The position numbers and the translations under genes are program-made. DNA of 13,861 bases from SIAJ01 sp036266155 (GTDB lineage Bacteria; Planctomycetota; Planctomycetia; Gemmatales; Gemmataceae), in NCBI GenBank assembly GCA_036266155.1, contig DATANR010000507.1:1-13861 (forward strand), given 5' to 3'. The notes under the pieces were generated by a model. It was not told where the DNA came from and made no database searches. It saw only the letters and a program-made list of their open reading frames with translations. Of this stretch, positions 7,184 to 13,861 are shown piece after piece (position 1 is the stretch's first letter; each line of letters opens with the position of its first letter).

Positions 7184-7636
7184 TCACCGCCATTTGAAAA
7201 CGCCCTTTCGCCAAGCGTAAATGTAGCCAACGCCCAGCGAAGCGATGAATGCCATCACCTCCCAGAACACAAGCCGGCCAAACATTTCCTTCCACGTGGG
7301 ATCACCGGTCTCGGAATAGGCGATCGTGGCCCACGGATACAGGAACAACAATTCCACATCGAATACAAGGAACAAAATCGCAATGAGATAGAACTTCACA
7401 TCGAACTGCATTCGCGCGCTGCCAACCGGATCCATCCCCGATTCATATGGCATCAGCTTGACGGCCGTCGCCTTGTACGGCTTCAGTCCAAGCAGATGAA
7501 AAAACTGCGACGATAACAACGTGCCGAGCACGAATACGATCAGGAACGCGAGAAACAAAAAGATCGGGTAATAGTCAGCCAAACTAAAGGCAGCCTCCAC
7601 CCCCGCGGACGTCCGAACGGCGTCGGCAAGTAGCAT
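7184..7636 (-). CDS. nuoA: NADH-quinone oxidoreductase subunit A (NuoA)
   Basis: NuoA is a small three-helix membrane subunit of complex I at the junction of the two arms. The 150-residue product has membrane segments at about 24-45, 83-103 and 122-143. Between the first two lies the signature loop PYESGMDPVGSARMQFDVKF (63-82), followed by LFDVE-type sequence LVFDVELLFLYPW. The start chosen is the ATG at 7636 with GCGGAG 9 bases upstream. The in-frame TTG at 7654 lacks a ribosome binding site and lies at or before the likely transcription start. This is the first gene of the nuo operon; a terminator and a putative promoter lie just upstream. Confidence 0.96.
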   Translation of the reverse strand: MLLADAVRTSAGVEAAFSLADYYPIFLFLAFLIVFVLGTLLSSQFFHLLGLKPYKATAVKLMPYESGMDPVGSARMQFDVKFYLIAILFLVFDVELLFLYPWATIAYSETGDPTWKEMFGRLVFWEVMAFIASLGVGYIYAWRKGVFKWR

Positions 7637-7656
7637 GGGGGTTCGGCTCCGCAAGA

Positions 7657-7680
7657 ACCATACTTTGTGAAATTTTTCAC
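7657..7680 (-). promoter_or_regulatory. putative nuo promoter with AT-rich palindrome
   Basis: Between the der terminator and nuoA, the minus strand has a -10-like TATGGT (plus positions 7657-7662), about 20 bases before the nuoA start. Overlapping the spacer just upstream is the palindrome GTGAAA-AA-TTTCAC (7667-7680), which could be an operator or a binding site for a dimeric regulator. No good -35 hexamer is present at 16-18 bases, so the promoter call is weak, but an operon start is expected in this interval. Confidence 0.35.
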
Positions 7681-7690
7681 GAAGTCGGCG

Positions 7691-7725
7691 AAAAAGAAAC
7701 CCCGGCTACGTTGGTGGCCGAGGGG
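7691..7725 (-). terminator. intrinsic terminator downstream of der
   Basis: On the minus strand CCCCTCGGC, a loop of about 10 bases and GCCGGGG can form a stem of about 7 bp with a single bulged base, followed directly by TTTCTTTTT. This is the layout of a Rho-independent terminator. It lies 65 bases after the der stop and about 55 bases before nuoA, so it separates der from the nuo operon although both run in the same direction. Confidence 0.65.
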
Positions 7726-7790
7726 CGTCTAGCGGCATCTTAGACAGACGTTTTCGAGCGTCAAGGCAATGCCGCAAACCCGCGCCGCTT

Positions 7791-9251
7791 TCAAACATCC
7801 CACAATTTCGATTCTTTGTTCTTCTTCTTCAACCGGCGGCGCGGCTTCGGGGCTGGCTGGGGGAGCGGGGCCTGCAAGCCGTCCGGGGCCTTCTCTTCTC
7901 CCTTGGCTTCATCGTCGCGGTCGCGGTCGTTCTTGCCGGTGTGGCGCGAACGGAATTCAAGTTTGATCGGCACTTCCGGGAACGGCAACTTGTCGCGAAA
8001 GTACTTGATCAGGTAACGGCGATAGATGCTGTCGAACACTTCGGGATGATTGACGAAAATCACGATCGTCGGCGGCTCGGTCGCGACTTGCGAGGCGAAG
8101 AAGACCTTGGGCGCCCGCTTGCCTTTCTGGCTCGGCGGATTCGCCTCCAGGCCGTCGCGCAGCACGCGATTCAATTCGCCCGTCGTTACCCGTTGGCGGG
8201 CCTGTTTGGCGAGCTGCTGGGCCAGGTTTAGCACGCGAAAGACGTTCTTACCCTCGATCGCGGTGACGAACGCCATCGGCACATAGTCGAGCATCGGGAA
8301 CGATTTCTTCACGTAATCGATGAACTTGTCCTGGTCGACCTGACCCTTGAGCAGGTCCCATTTGTTGAAGACGAAGATCGCCGGCCGGTGATGTTCGAGA
8401 ATGTACTCGGTGAGCTGCTTGTCGATGCGCCCGATCGAGCGGGCGGCGTCGAAGAAAAGCATCGTCACGTCCGACCGGCGGATCGATTTCTCGGCTCGGG
8501 CCATGCCGTAAAACTCGACGCTGTTGGCCAGGCTCGAACGATTGCGGACGCCGGCTGTGTCGATCGCCACGAACGTCTTGCCGTCGCGTTCAAAGCGCAC
8601 GTCGACGCTGTCGCGCGTGGTGCCGGGGATTTCGCTGACGATCACCCGGTCGGCCTCGGCTAACGCGTTGATGAACGTGCTTTTGCCGGCATTGCGTCGG
8701 CCGACGATGGCGAGCTTCAAAGTTACATCGGCGGGCGGCTTCTCGTCGTCCGGCGGTGGCAATCGTTCAACGATGGCGTCGAGCAGCTTGTCGCGACCGC
8801 GATTCTGTTCGGCACTGACCGCGATCACAGGTTGGTAACCGAACTGGTGGAAGTCGCTCGCCTGCAGGGCCAGCGTGTCGGTGTCGCATTTGTTGACGGC
8901 ACAAATGATCGGCTTGCCGAGCGGACGCAGCCGATCGGCGACGGCGATGTCGAGCGACACCGGCCCGGACCGGGCGTCGGTCATGTAGACGATCACGTCG
9001 GCCTTGTCGATGGCGAGTTGGATCTGATGCTCGACGTCGGCTTCCAGAGCGTCCGAGTCGACGATGCCGATGCCCCCGGTGTCGGTCAGGTCGAAAAAGC
9101 GACCGTCGGCTTCGACGATCGACGAGACGCGGTCGCGCGTCACGCCGGCAGTCGGGTCGACAATGCTGATGCGCTTGCCAACCAGCCAGTTGAACAGGGA
9201 CGACTTGCCGACATTGGGACGGCCGACGATCGCAACCACAGGCAAAGGCAT
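7791..9251 (-). CDS. der: ribosome assembly GTPase Der (EngA)
   Basis: Der is a cytoplasmic GTPase with two tandem G domains that is needed for maturation of the 50S ribosomal subunit. From the ATG at 9251 the protein has 486 residues. G domain 1 shows GRPNVGKSS (10-18), DTGG (57-60) and NKCD (120-123). G domain 2 shows GRRNAGKST (184-192), DTAGV (231-235) and NKWD (296-299). The KH-like C-terminal domain follows at about 355-435. The last 45 or so residues are an extra charged, Pro- and Lys/Arg-rich tail ending in KLWDV. In the second P-loop, R and A replace the usual P and V, while GKS/T is kept. The ATG has GGAG 6 bases upstream; the GTG immediately before it is less well placed. The gene is followed by an intrinsic terminator. 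Confidence 0.97.
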   Translation of the reverse strand: MPLPVVAIVGRPNVGKSSLFNWLVGKRISIVDPTAGVTRDRVSSIVEADGRFFDLTDTGGIGIVDSDALEADVEHQIQLAIDKADVIVYMTDARSGPVSLDIAVADRLRPLGKPIICAVNKCDTDTLALQASDFHQFGYQPVIAVSAEQNRGRDKLLDAIVERLPPPDDEKPPADVTLKLAIVGRRNAGKSTFINALAEADRVIVSEIPGTTRDSVDVRFERDGKTFVAIDTAGVRNRSSLANSVEFYGMARAEKSIRRSDVTMLFFDAARSIGRIDKQLTEYILEHHRPAIFVFNKWDLLKGQVDQDKFIDYVKKSFPMLDYVPMAFVTAIEGKNVFRVLNLAQQLAKQARQRVTTGELNRVLRDGLEANPPSQKGKRAPKVFFASQVATEPPTIVIFVNHPEVFDSIYRRYLIKYFRDKLPFPEVPIKLEFRSRHTGKNDRDRDDEAKGEEKAPDGLQAPLPQPAPKPRRRLKKKNKESKLWDV

Positions 9252-9326
9252 CACTCACTCCGACCGACTCAGGGCTCTCTGGTTATGATAGGGGCATCGC
9301 TGGATTGCCTGAGCGTGGAGCGGCGA
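9252..9326. promoter_or_regulatory. divergent intergenic region between der and the 117-residue protein gene
   Basis: These 75 bases must hold a start signal for der on the minus strand and may hold one for the plus-strand gene. The segment TTATGATAGG contains TATGAT on the plus strand (9284-9289) and TATCAT on the minus strand (9285-9290), both acceptable -10 elements. I see no clear -35 hexamer on either side. The ribosome binding sites GGAG at both ends are good. Confidence 0.35.
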
Positions 9327-9680
9327 ATGGCGAAGTGCGACGAGGGCTATCGCTGTGAAGTCTGCGGCGGGGACGTGGAGACAATTCCCGAGTCCGACCT
9401 CTACTTGCGCTACGTGCTTGGCGAGGTGCCGCTCGAGCAATTGCACCTGTTGCCGGAACGACATGTTACATGCAACCCCGCCCTTGCCCAGTACATTGTC
9501 GACACCGCTTTCCTGCCCATCGCTTGTGACGGGCCCTTCGCCAAACAAGCAATGGACGCCGATTTCGTTCGTGAAGAGGAAGCTCGCGTCACCCGCGGCT
9601 GGCGGCGCTTACAAGCGATTCCAACACTCGGCCTCGCCGTTCCTGAATATCCTTTCAGCATCACGCCGGACGATCCTTGA
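9327..9680 (+). CDS. conserved-looking protein of unknown function with possible CCHC zinc site
   Basis: This 117-residue protein has no name I can assign, although its style resembles short proteins conserved among planctomycetes. The start at 9327 has GGAG 6 bases upstream; a longer open frame continues leftward over der but there it is only antisense. No signal peptide or membrane segment is seen, so it is probably cytoplasmic. C10 and C13 (CEVC) together with H46 and C49 (HVTC) make a plausible zinc-binding set; C4 and C67 are further cysteines. Between them lies an acidic helix-like stretch (DLYLRYVLGEVPLEQLHLL). The second half contains REEEARVTRGWRRLQ, likely helical, and ends PEYPFSITPDDP. 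It is divergent from der and 41 bases ahead of a secreted protein gene, with which it could be co-transcribed. Confidence 0.75.
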   Translation: MAKCDEGYRCEVCGGDVETIPESDLYLRYVLGEVPLEQLHLLPERHVTCNPALAQYIVDTAFLPIACDGPFAKQAMDADFVREEEARVTRGWRRLQAIPTLGLAVPEYPFSITPDDP

Positions 9681-9721
9681 TCCGGCAATCGCAACTTGCC
9701 CCAACCCTCGTGAGGTATCCC

Positions 9722-10261
9722 ATGAAGTCGCTGCTTGCAATTCCCGCCCTCCTCGTGGTTGCATCGTTGGCGTCGGCCGAGGTCAGTTCTGGCCCCAAGG
9801 CCGGCGACAAAGTCGTCGACTTCAAGGCCTTTGGCGTCGTCGGCTCAATCGAAGGCAAAGAAGGCAGCTATGTTGCCGAGCGCAAGGACGAGCCAACGGT
9901 CTTCGTCTTTGTGCAACAGGAACACTGGTCACGGCCGATGGCCCGCTTCCTCAAGACGCTGGACACCGATGCCAAGACGGCCAACGATAAGTCCGCTGTG
10001 TGTGCCGTATGGCTCACGGAGAAGCCGGACATGATCAAGGAGTATTTGCCGAAGGCCCAAGGCTCACTGAGCTTCACGAACACGAGCCTCGGCGTCTTCG
10101 AGGGCGAGAAGACCGGTCCGAACAACTGGGGCATCAATGTCGACGCACACATCACCGTAGTTGTCGCTCACAAAGGCAAGGTGATCGATTCGGTGGCGCT
10201 GCAATCCGTCAATGAAACGGACGTCAAGAAGGTGGTGGAGTTGCTTAAGAAGGCGAAGTGA
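9722..10261 (+). CDS. secreted protein, possible thioredoxin-like fold without CXXC
   Basis: The 179-residue product starts at the ATG at 9722 with GAGG 6 bases upstream. An upstream TTG frame overlapping the previous gene was rejected because the signal peptide begins at this ATG. Residues 1-19 (MKSLLAIPALLVVASLASA) are a signal peptide with a cleavage site before E20. The mature part opens with GPKAGDKVVDFKAFGVVG, like the start of redoxin/AhpC domains. A hydrophobic strand FVFVQQEHW (61-69) and a late strand-turn GINVDAHITVVVAHKGKVID (137-156) resemble the thioredoxin core and its cis-proline region. However, the CXXC site is missing and the only cysteine is C94, so thiol-disulfide activity is unlikely. 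The fold assignment is inference. It lies opposite (convergent to) the CcsBA gene across a repeat-filled gap. Confidence 0.8.
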   Translation: MKSLLAIPALLVVASLASAEVSSGPKAGDKVVDFKAFGVVGSIEGKEGSYVAERKDEPTVFVFVQQEHWSRPMARFLKTLDTDAKTANDKSAVCAVWLTEKPDMIKEYLPKAQGSLSFTNTSLGVFEGEKTGPNNWGINVDAHITVVVAHKGKVIDSVALQSVNETDVKKVVELLKKAK

Positions 10262-10636
10262 TCATCCATTGGCGACGCTACAGTAGTTTCAACAACATTG
10301 GGCGAGTGTAATTGAATTGCGCCGAAGTCGTTAGATTTGACGCCTTCGGCCAACGCCGCGAAAGATTTCTTAGGCCTGAAGGGCCGTTTCTGTCAGCCCA
10401 GGCCGTAGGCCTGGGTAATCTTCGCACCCCTCAAATTTCGGCCCTGAAGGTGCCATTCAGGCGTCCCATCCGGACCAGCGTGAACGGCCCTTTCAGGGCC
10501 GCCGCTATTCGGTGCGGCCGTTCCCAGGCCTACGGCCTGGGCTGACAGAAACGGCCCTTCAGGCCGGAAAACCCCAGCACGAAATCGTTTGCGGCGTTGG
10601 CCTTCGGCGTCCATTGATCCCCAACAATTGGCAACC
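10262..10636. other. 375-base non-coding gap between convergent genes
   Basis: No gene is supported here. The short open frames are by-products of GC-rich palindromes. The first 77 bases are plain sequence; they contain GCCGAAG (10321-10327) that can pair with CTTCGGC (10344-10350). Most of the rest is the fold-back element at 10339-10611. No classic terminator with a U-run was found for either flanking gene, so the structured element may serve that purpose. Confidence 0.8.
10339..10611. repeat. 273-base fold-back element with nested inverted repeats
   Basis: The core is a perfect 43-bp inverted repeat: 10373-10415 and 10523-10565 are exact reverse complements, separated by 107 bases. Each arm also contains its own small hairpin, CCCAGGCC-GTA-GGCCTGGG (10397-10415) and its mirror CCCAGGCC-TAC-GGCCTGGG (10523-10541). 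Inside the loop a further inverted repeat GGCCCTGAA/TTCAGGGCC pairs 10440-10448 with 10492-10500. Outside, an imperfect arm of 30 bases (10339-10368 with 10582-10611, 25 of 30 paired) continues the symmetry, sharing GCGGCGTTGGCC. The whole can fold into one long stem with a branched tip, or as a cruciform. It lies between two convergent genes and encodes no protein. Confidence 0.9.
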
Positions 10637-13600
10637 CTACGCCTTCGTCGTTGGCCCGAAGCTCGCCCAGTACTTGATCGGGACGAGACCCAGTCCAATC
10701 ACGCACGCCTGCGACAACCAATAGACCAGACACCCCATCGCCAGCCGGTTGTCGAACCCGTACGCATGCAGGCCGATGCCGAGTTGATTGGTCCCGAACC
10801 AGCTCCAGGCCGTCACCATGTTGCCGACGACGGCCAGCACGGCCATGCCGCGCGCTTTGACCAGACCGGCCCAGCGGGCGTGCAGGATAAGCGAGTTCCA
10901 GATCACAATCAGGACGGCCCCGTTCTCCTTCGGGTCCCAGCCCCAGAATCGGCCCCACGACTGATCGGCCCAGATGCCGCCGAGCACCGTGCCCGTGAAG
11001 CTCAGAAGCGTCGCGAAGCAGAGCGTCCCGTAAACCATGCCGGCCACTTTCTTGCCGAGTTCGCCGCGCATACCGTTCGTGAACATGCCGCCCACGACGT
11101 AGACCGACGCGATCGTCCCCGCGACCCCGGTGGCGACGTAGCCGAGCGTCACCGTCGTCACGTGCGTCGCCAGCCAGAAGTTGGTGTCGAGCACCGCCTG
11201 GAGCATTTCCAGTGTATCGCCGGACTCGGCGAGGAAGCGGGCGATGAGAAGGGTGCCGAAGCCCAAAGCCCCGCCGACGAATTCTCCGACACCAAGCTTG
11301 TAATAGTATTCGAGGAACATGCACAACACGAGCCCGCCCCAGCCGATAAAGATCGCTGACGAGTACAGATTGGTGACCGGCGGCCGATTCCCGATGTACA
11401 TGCGGGCAAGTAGGGCGCCCGTATGAACCGCCAGCGTGAGGATCGCCAATGCGAATGCCGCCCGTCGGAGGGGGGTCCGCCATATCAGCCAGCTTAGAGC
11501 GGCCAAGATATCCACGCCGATGTAAAGCACCATGCACTGGAGGAACGGGTCAAAGTGGTTCATCACGGCTTCGAGTCGGACCTTGGTTTGATCGCTCTCA
11601 GTGACGCCGCCCGTGTATTGGGCCCTGTAGTCGGCCACGGCTTCGTTGAATTCCTCAGGCTTCTCGGTTCGAAAGGCATCAACGGCCTTTTCGATGGTGG
11701 CGGCCGGCGGGAACTGCTTGGGCATCTCCGCGTGAACCTTGGCGCGGACCAATTCGCCGAGCGCCTCGCGCTCCTGCATCTTGATGAACGCCTGAATCTT
11801 CTGTTCACCAAATTTCTGGATCAGCTCGGCCATCACTTTCGGATCGTTGAACTGTGCCCTGACCTGCTCCGCCGCCTCCTTGCGTAACTCGGTCTCGTGG
11901 GCCTCGGCGACCTTGCGGAACGCATCGGCAATCGACATCCATTTGCCGGTCGGATCATCGGCCGTCATGAAGCCCGGAGTAATCCGCACTTCGAGTTCGC
12001 GATAAATCTTGACGTGACTCGCCAGCAACATGACCTGCGCGTCGTAGTGGTCGCGCTTTTCCTTCTCCTTCTTGTTGGCCACCATGGCCTGGTTCTCCAG
12101 CTTGTCGAGGCCCGGCTCCAGCTCGGCCATCGAGTAGCGATACGAACCCGGTCGCTGCGGCAGGCCCATCAACGCGAGTAGCTGCGGATTATCGGCGCGG
12201 AAAATCTTGAACTTGGACGCCGTGTCGGGATTGGCCCAGAGCGTGAGCAGCCACTCGGTTGCCGGGTAGACGCGGTCATTCGCGTCGACGAATTCTTGTT
12301 TGCCGGAGATCACCATCAAGCTGTTGCGCGCCACGCTGTCGAGCGGTTGCACGCGGCCGCCGCTTTGAACGGGAATTTGCCCAAACGCATAGAGGTCGAT
12401 CTTGCTCGCCTTGTGGGAGGGCGGCATGGCGCGACCGAGCAGCATCAAGGCCGCCAAAGCCGCGATGCCGACAGGGAAATACTTCTCGAACGCCGCCAGC
12501 TTTTCGCTTTGGACGACGATCGTGGATTCGCGGCCGATCTTTGGCAAGAAGACGCTCAGACGCAGCAAAAAGTGGAACGCCATCCCCGCCGCTACCAGCA
12601 AGCAAGCGGCATACGGGAAACGCCATGCCGTGTTCTTGACCACCTGAAGCCCGGTGGTGTTTCCTCCCACATCGGCATCGGAACCCATGCTCTTCTGGTA
12701 AAAGGTCTCACCCCGGTAGTACATCGGATGGTTCATCCAGATGCGAATCGGCCCGTGGTCGCCAAATTCCGGATCATGCACGGTGACCGTGCTCGCGTAA
12801 TCCTTCGGAATGCTCGTGCCCGGATAATAATCGTGTTCGGTCTTGAGCACCTCGACCTTGTAGGGCTTGTACGTCCGCTGAAAGCGATACGCGACCTGAT
12901 AGGTCTTGTCGCCAACGGTCACGTCCTGCTTGCGTTCGAGCGCCGTGGTGAACAGATACGTTCCCAAAATCTCGCCGTTCTTGTTGCGGAAGGTCAGGTA
13001 AGCGCCCGGCAGGTTCACCTTGCCTTCGGCGTCCGTGCCCTTCACTTTCGGCTTGGAGACCAGGGCGGCACGTTGGCCCATGCCGTGATCAACATCACCC
13101 GTTTCGCCGGCCTTCAAGTCGCGCAGTCCCGCGTTCGCGAAGTACTTCTTTACCTGAATGTCGAAAGGCACATCCGGATGGCTGACCCAGTCGCTGGGCC
13201 GGGCGTCCTCAAGCATGGAGCCGGGAACAACCACGACCTGATCCACCTTGGGATCCGTTGGATCGATGACGGCCAGCTCGTACTCGGTCAAGCTAAACGC
13301 GAACTCGCCCGACTCGCCTTCCTTGATCATCATCTGCGTTTCCACGGACAGTTGGCCCGTCAGGAACTCGCCCGCCAACAGCACAATCACGCCGGCGTGC
13401 AGCATGAAGATGCCGCTGCGCTTCCACGTCAATTTGAAGCGGACCAGGTGCGCGGCCAGCAAGTTGATGAACATCACCCAACCGATCGTGTAGCCGCCGG
13501 GGAAGGGCAGCTTTGCGGAAATATGCGCGTCCTTGTCGACGCTGAGAAACACTTTGCCGAACTCAACGAGGCCTTGAAGATCAATCCACGCGATCCAGCA

Positions 13601-13819
13601 CCGGAAGTAATGATGGACGGTGCCTTCGATGCTGTCCTGGGTCATGCCCAAGGTGCCGAGGAACACGAGCGCCATCGACAGGCTGAAGAGCACCACCGTG
13701 AGGCGCAGCGACGCGATCGCCTTGGCGGCCTTGTAGAGCAGGCTTGGCCCCGTGCGCGTGACCGGCTTTGGCGCCGGCTGATCGCCGACGTAATCGTGGG
13801 GAACGGATGGCGCGCTCAT
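10637..13819 (-). CDS. fused ResB-CcsA (CcsBA) system II cytochrome c maturase
   Basis: This 1060-residue membrane protein exports haem and ligates it to apocytochromes c outside the cytoplasmic membrane (system II). The ResB/Ccs1 part has helices at about 38-58, 110-127 and 135-150 with H124 and H141, then a large extracytoplasmic domain (about 160-395) and a helix at 402-422. After another helix at 449-462 comes a soluble insert (about 465-755) that includes GGRVQPLDSVAR (487-498) and a charged, helix-rich stretch (570-720). The CcsA part has several helices from 760 on, with PPVTNLYSS (813-821), H886 before and H1018 (LHAYGF) after the tryptophan-rich WWD motif WADQSWGRFWGWDPKEN (950-966), and H980 (LHARW). 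These match the haem-ligand histidines of the family. The ATG at 13819 has AGGAG 8 bases upstream. The order ResB then CcsA in one chain is known from several phyla. Confidence 0.93.
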   Translation of the reverse strand: MSAPSVPHDYVGDQPAPKPVTRTGPSLLYKAAKAIASLRLTVVLFSLSMALVFLGTLGMTQDSIEGTVHHYFRCWIAWIDLQGLVEFGKVFLSVDKDAHISAKLPFPGGYTIGWVMFINLLAAHLVRFKLTWKRSGIFMLHAGVIVLLAGEFLTGQLSVETQMMIKEGESGEFAFSLTEYELAVIDPTDPKVDQVVVVPGSMLEDARPSDWVSHPDVPFDIQVKKYFANAGLRDLKAGETGDVDHGMGQRAALVSKPKVKGTDAEGKVNLPGAYLTFRNKNGEILGTYLFTTALERKQDVTVGDKTYQVAYRFQRTYKPYKVEVLKTEHDYYPGTSIPKDYASTVTVHDPEFGDHGPIRIWMNHPMYYRGETFYQKSMGSDADVGGNTTGLQVVKNTAWRFPYAACLLVAAGMAFHFLLRLSVFLPKIGRESTIVVQSEKLAAFEKYFPVGIAALAALMLLGRAMPPSHKASKIDLYAFGQIPVQSGGRVQPLDSVARNSLMVISGKQEFVDANDRVYPATEWLLTLWANPDTASKFKIFRADNPQLLALMGLPQRPGSYRYSMAELEPGLDKLENQAMVANKKEKEKRDHYDAQVMLLASHVKIYRELEVRITPGFMTADDPTGKWMSIADAFRKVAEAHETELRKEAAEQVRAQFNDPKVMAELIQKFGEQKIQAFIKMQEREALGELVRAKVHAEMPKQFPPAATIEKAVDAFRTEKPEEFNEAVADYRAQYTGGVTESDQTKVRLEAVMNHFDPFLQCMVLYIGVDILAALSWLIWRTPLRRAAFALAILTLAVHTGALLARMYIGNRPPVTNLYSSAIFIGWGGLVLCMFLEYYYKLGVGEFVGGALGFGTLLIARFLAESGDTLEMLQAVLDTNFWLATHVTTVTLGYVATGVAGTIASVYVVGGMFTNGMRGELGKKVAGMVYGTLCFATLLSFTGTVLGGIWADQSWGRFWGWDPKENGAVLIVIWNSLILHARWAGLVKARGMAVLAVVGNMVTAWSWFGTNQLGIGLHAYGFDNRLAMGCLVYWLSQACVIGLGLVPIKYWASFGPTTKA

Positions 13820-13861
13820 CGTCGTGGCTCCTCACAGGGATCGCATTGGCGAGCGGAGCGG

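Noticed and set aside
7180..7230. Upstream TTG start for nuoB
   Set aside because: It overlaps the end of nuoA, lacks conserved residues, and the ATG at 7179 gives the normal NuoB N-terminus.
322..7636. NAD-linked [NiFe] or [FeFe] hydrogenase instead of complex I
   Set aside because: NuoE/F/G resemble hydrogenase diaphorase subunits, but NuoA, NuoB, NuoC and NuoH are present and NuoD lacks the CXXC nickel ligands.
8832..9680. Long plus-strand open frame of 282 codons
   Set aside because: Its first half is antisense to der, which is certain; a good ribosome binding site and the motif-rich part begin only at 9327, so only 9327-9680 was kept.
10393..10698. Minus-strand 101-codon frame inside the fold-back element
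   Set aside because: It is made of the palindromic repeat units (its product repeats AQAVGLG-like words at both ends) and is not a protein gene.
10530..11537. Minus-strand open frame of 335 codons overlapping the CcsBA gene
   Set aside because: It is a shifted frame of the CcsA part, runs into the repeat element, and has Arg/Gly/His-rich low-information sequence without domains.
1..13861. CRISPR arrays, tRNA or rRNA genes, transposases, phage genes or toxin-antitoxin pairs
   Set aside because: No regularly spaced direct repeats, tRNA cloverleaf, rRNA-like sequence or recognisable mobile or defence gene was seen on either strand.

Overview
The window looks like a chromosomal segment of a planctomycete, most likely from the Gemmata-like lineage. 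This assignment is inference from gene content and style: small lipoproteins with low-complexity linkers, a fused ResB-CcsA cytochrome c maturase, a Der GTPase whose second P-loop reads GRRNAGKS, and GC-rich palindromic repeats at gene junctions. No rRNA, tRNA, CRISPR array, transposase or phage gene was seen.

Positions 1-7636 (minus strand) hold the front part of a proton-pumping NADH:quinone oxidoreductase (complex I) operon, read right to left: nuoA, nuoB, nuoC, nuoD, nuoE, nuoF, two small lipoprotein genes, nuoG and the first 102 codons of nuoH, which runs off the left edge. Gaps are mostly 1-26 bases, so the block is very likely one transcript. It encodes the membrane anchor start (A, H), the quinone-site arm (B, C, D) and the complete NADH-oxidising module (E, F, G). 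The cluster ligands of N1a and N3 (NuoE/NuoF), N1b, N4, N5 and N7 (NuoG) and N2 (NuoB) are visible. The two lipoproteins between nuoF and nuoG are paralogues of each other and are not standard complex I subunits; they are the most unusual coding content here. A 22-base perfect palindrome separates nuoD from nuoE, and an 18-base one separates the two lipoprotein genes.

Positions 7637-7790 hold an intrinsic terminator for the upstream gene der, followed by the presumed nuo promoter region with an AT-rich palindrome. der (7791-9251, minus) encodes the double-GTPase ribosome assembly factor. Divergent from it, on the plus strand, lie a 117-residue protein with a possible CCHC zinc site (9327-9680) and a secreted 179-residue protein of possible thioredoxin fold without a CXXC motif (9722-10261).

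Positions 10262-10636 are non-coding and lie between convergent genes. They contain a 273-base fold-back element with a perfect 43-bp inverted repeat. The right end (10637-13819, minus) is one large gene for a fused CcsBA system II cytochrome c maturase with an enlarged soluble insert. The theme is respiratory electron transport: complex I on one side and cytochrome c assembly on the other.
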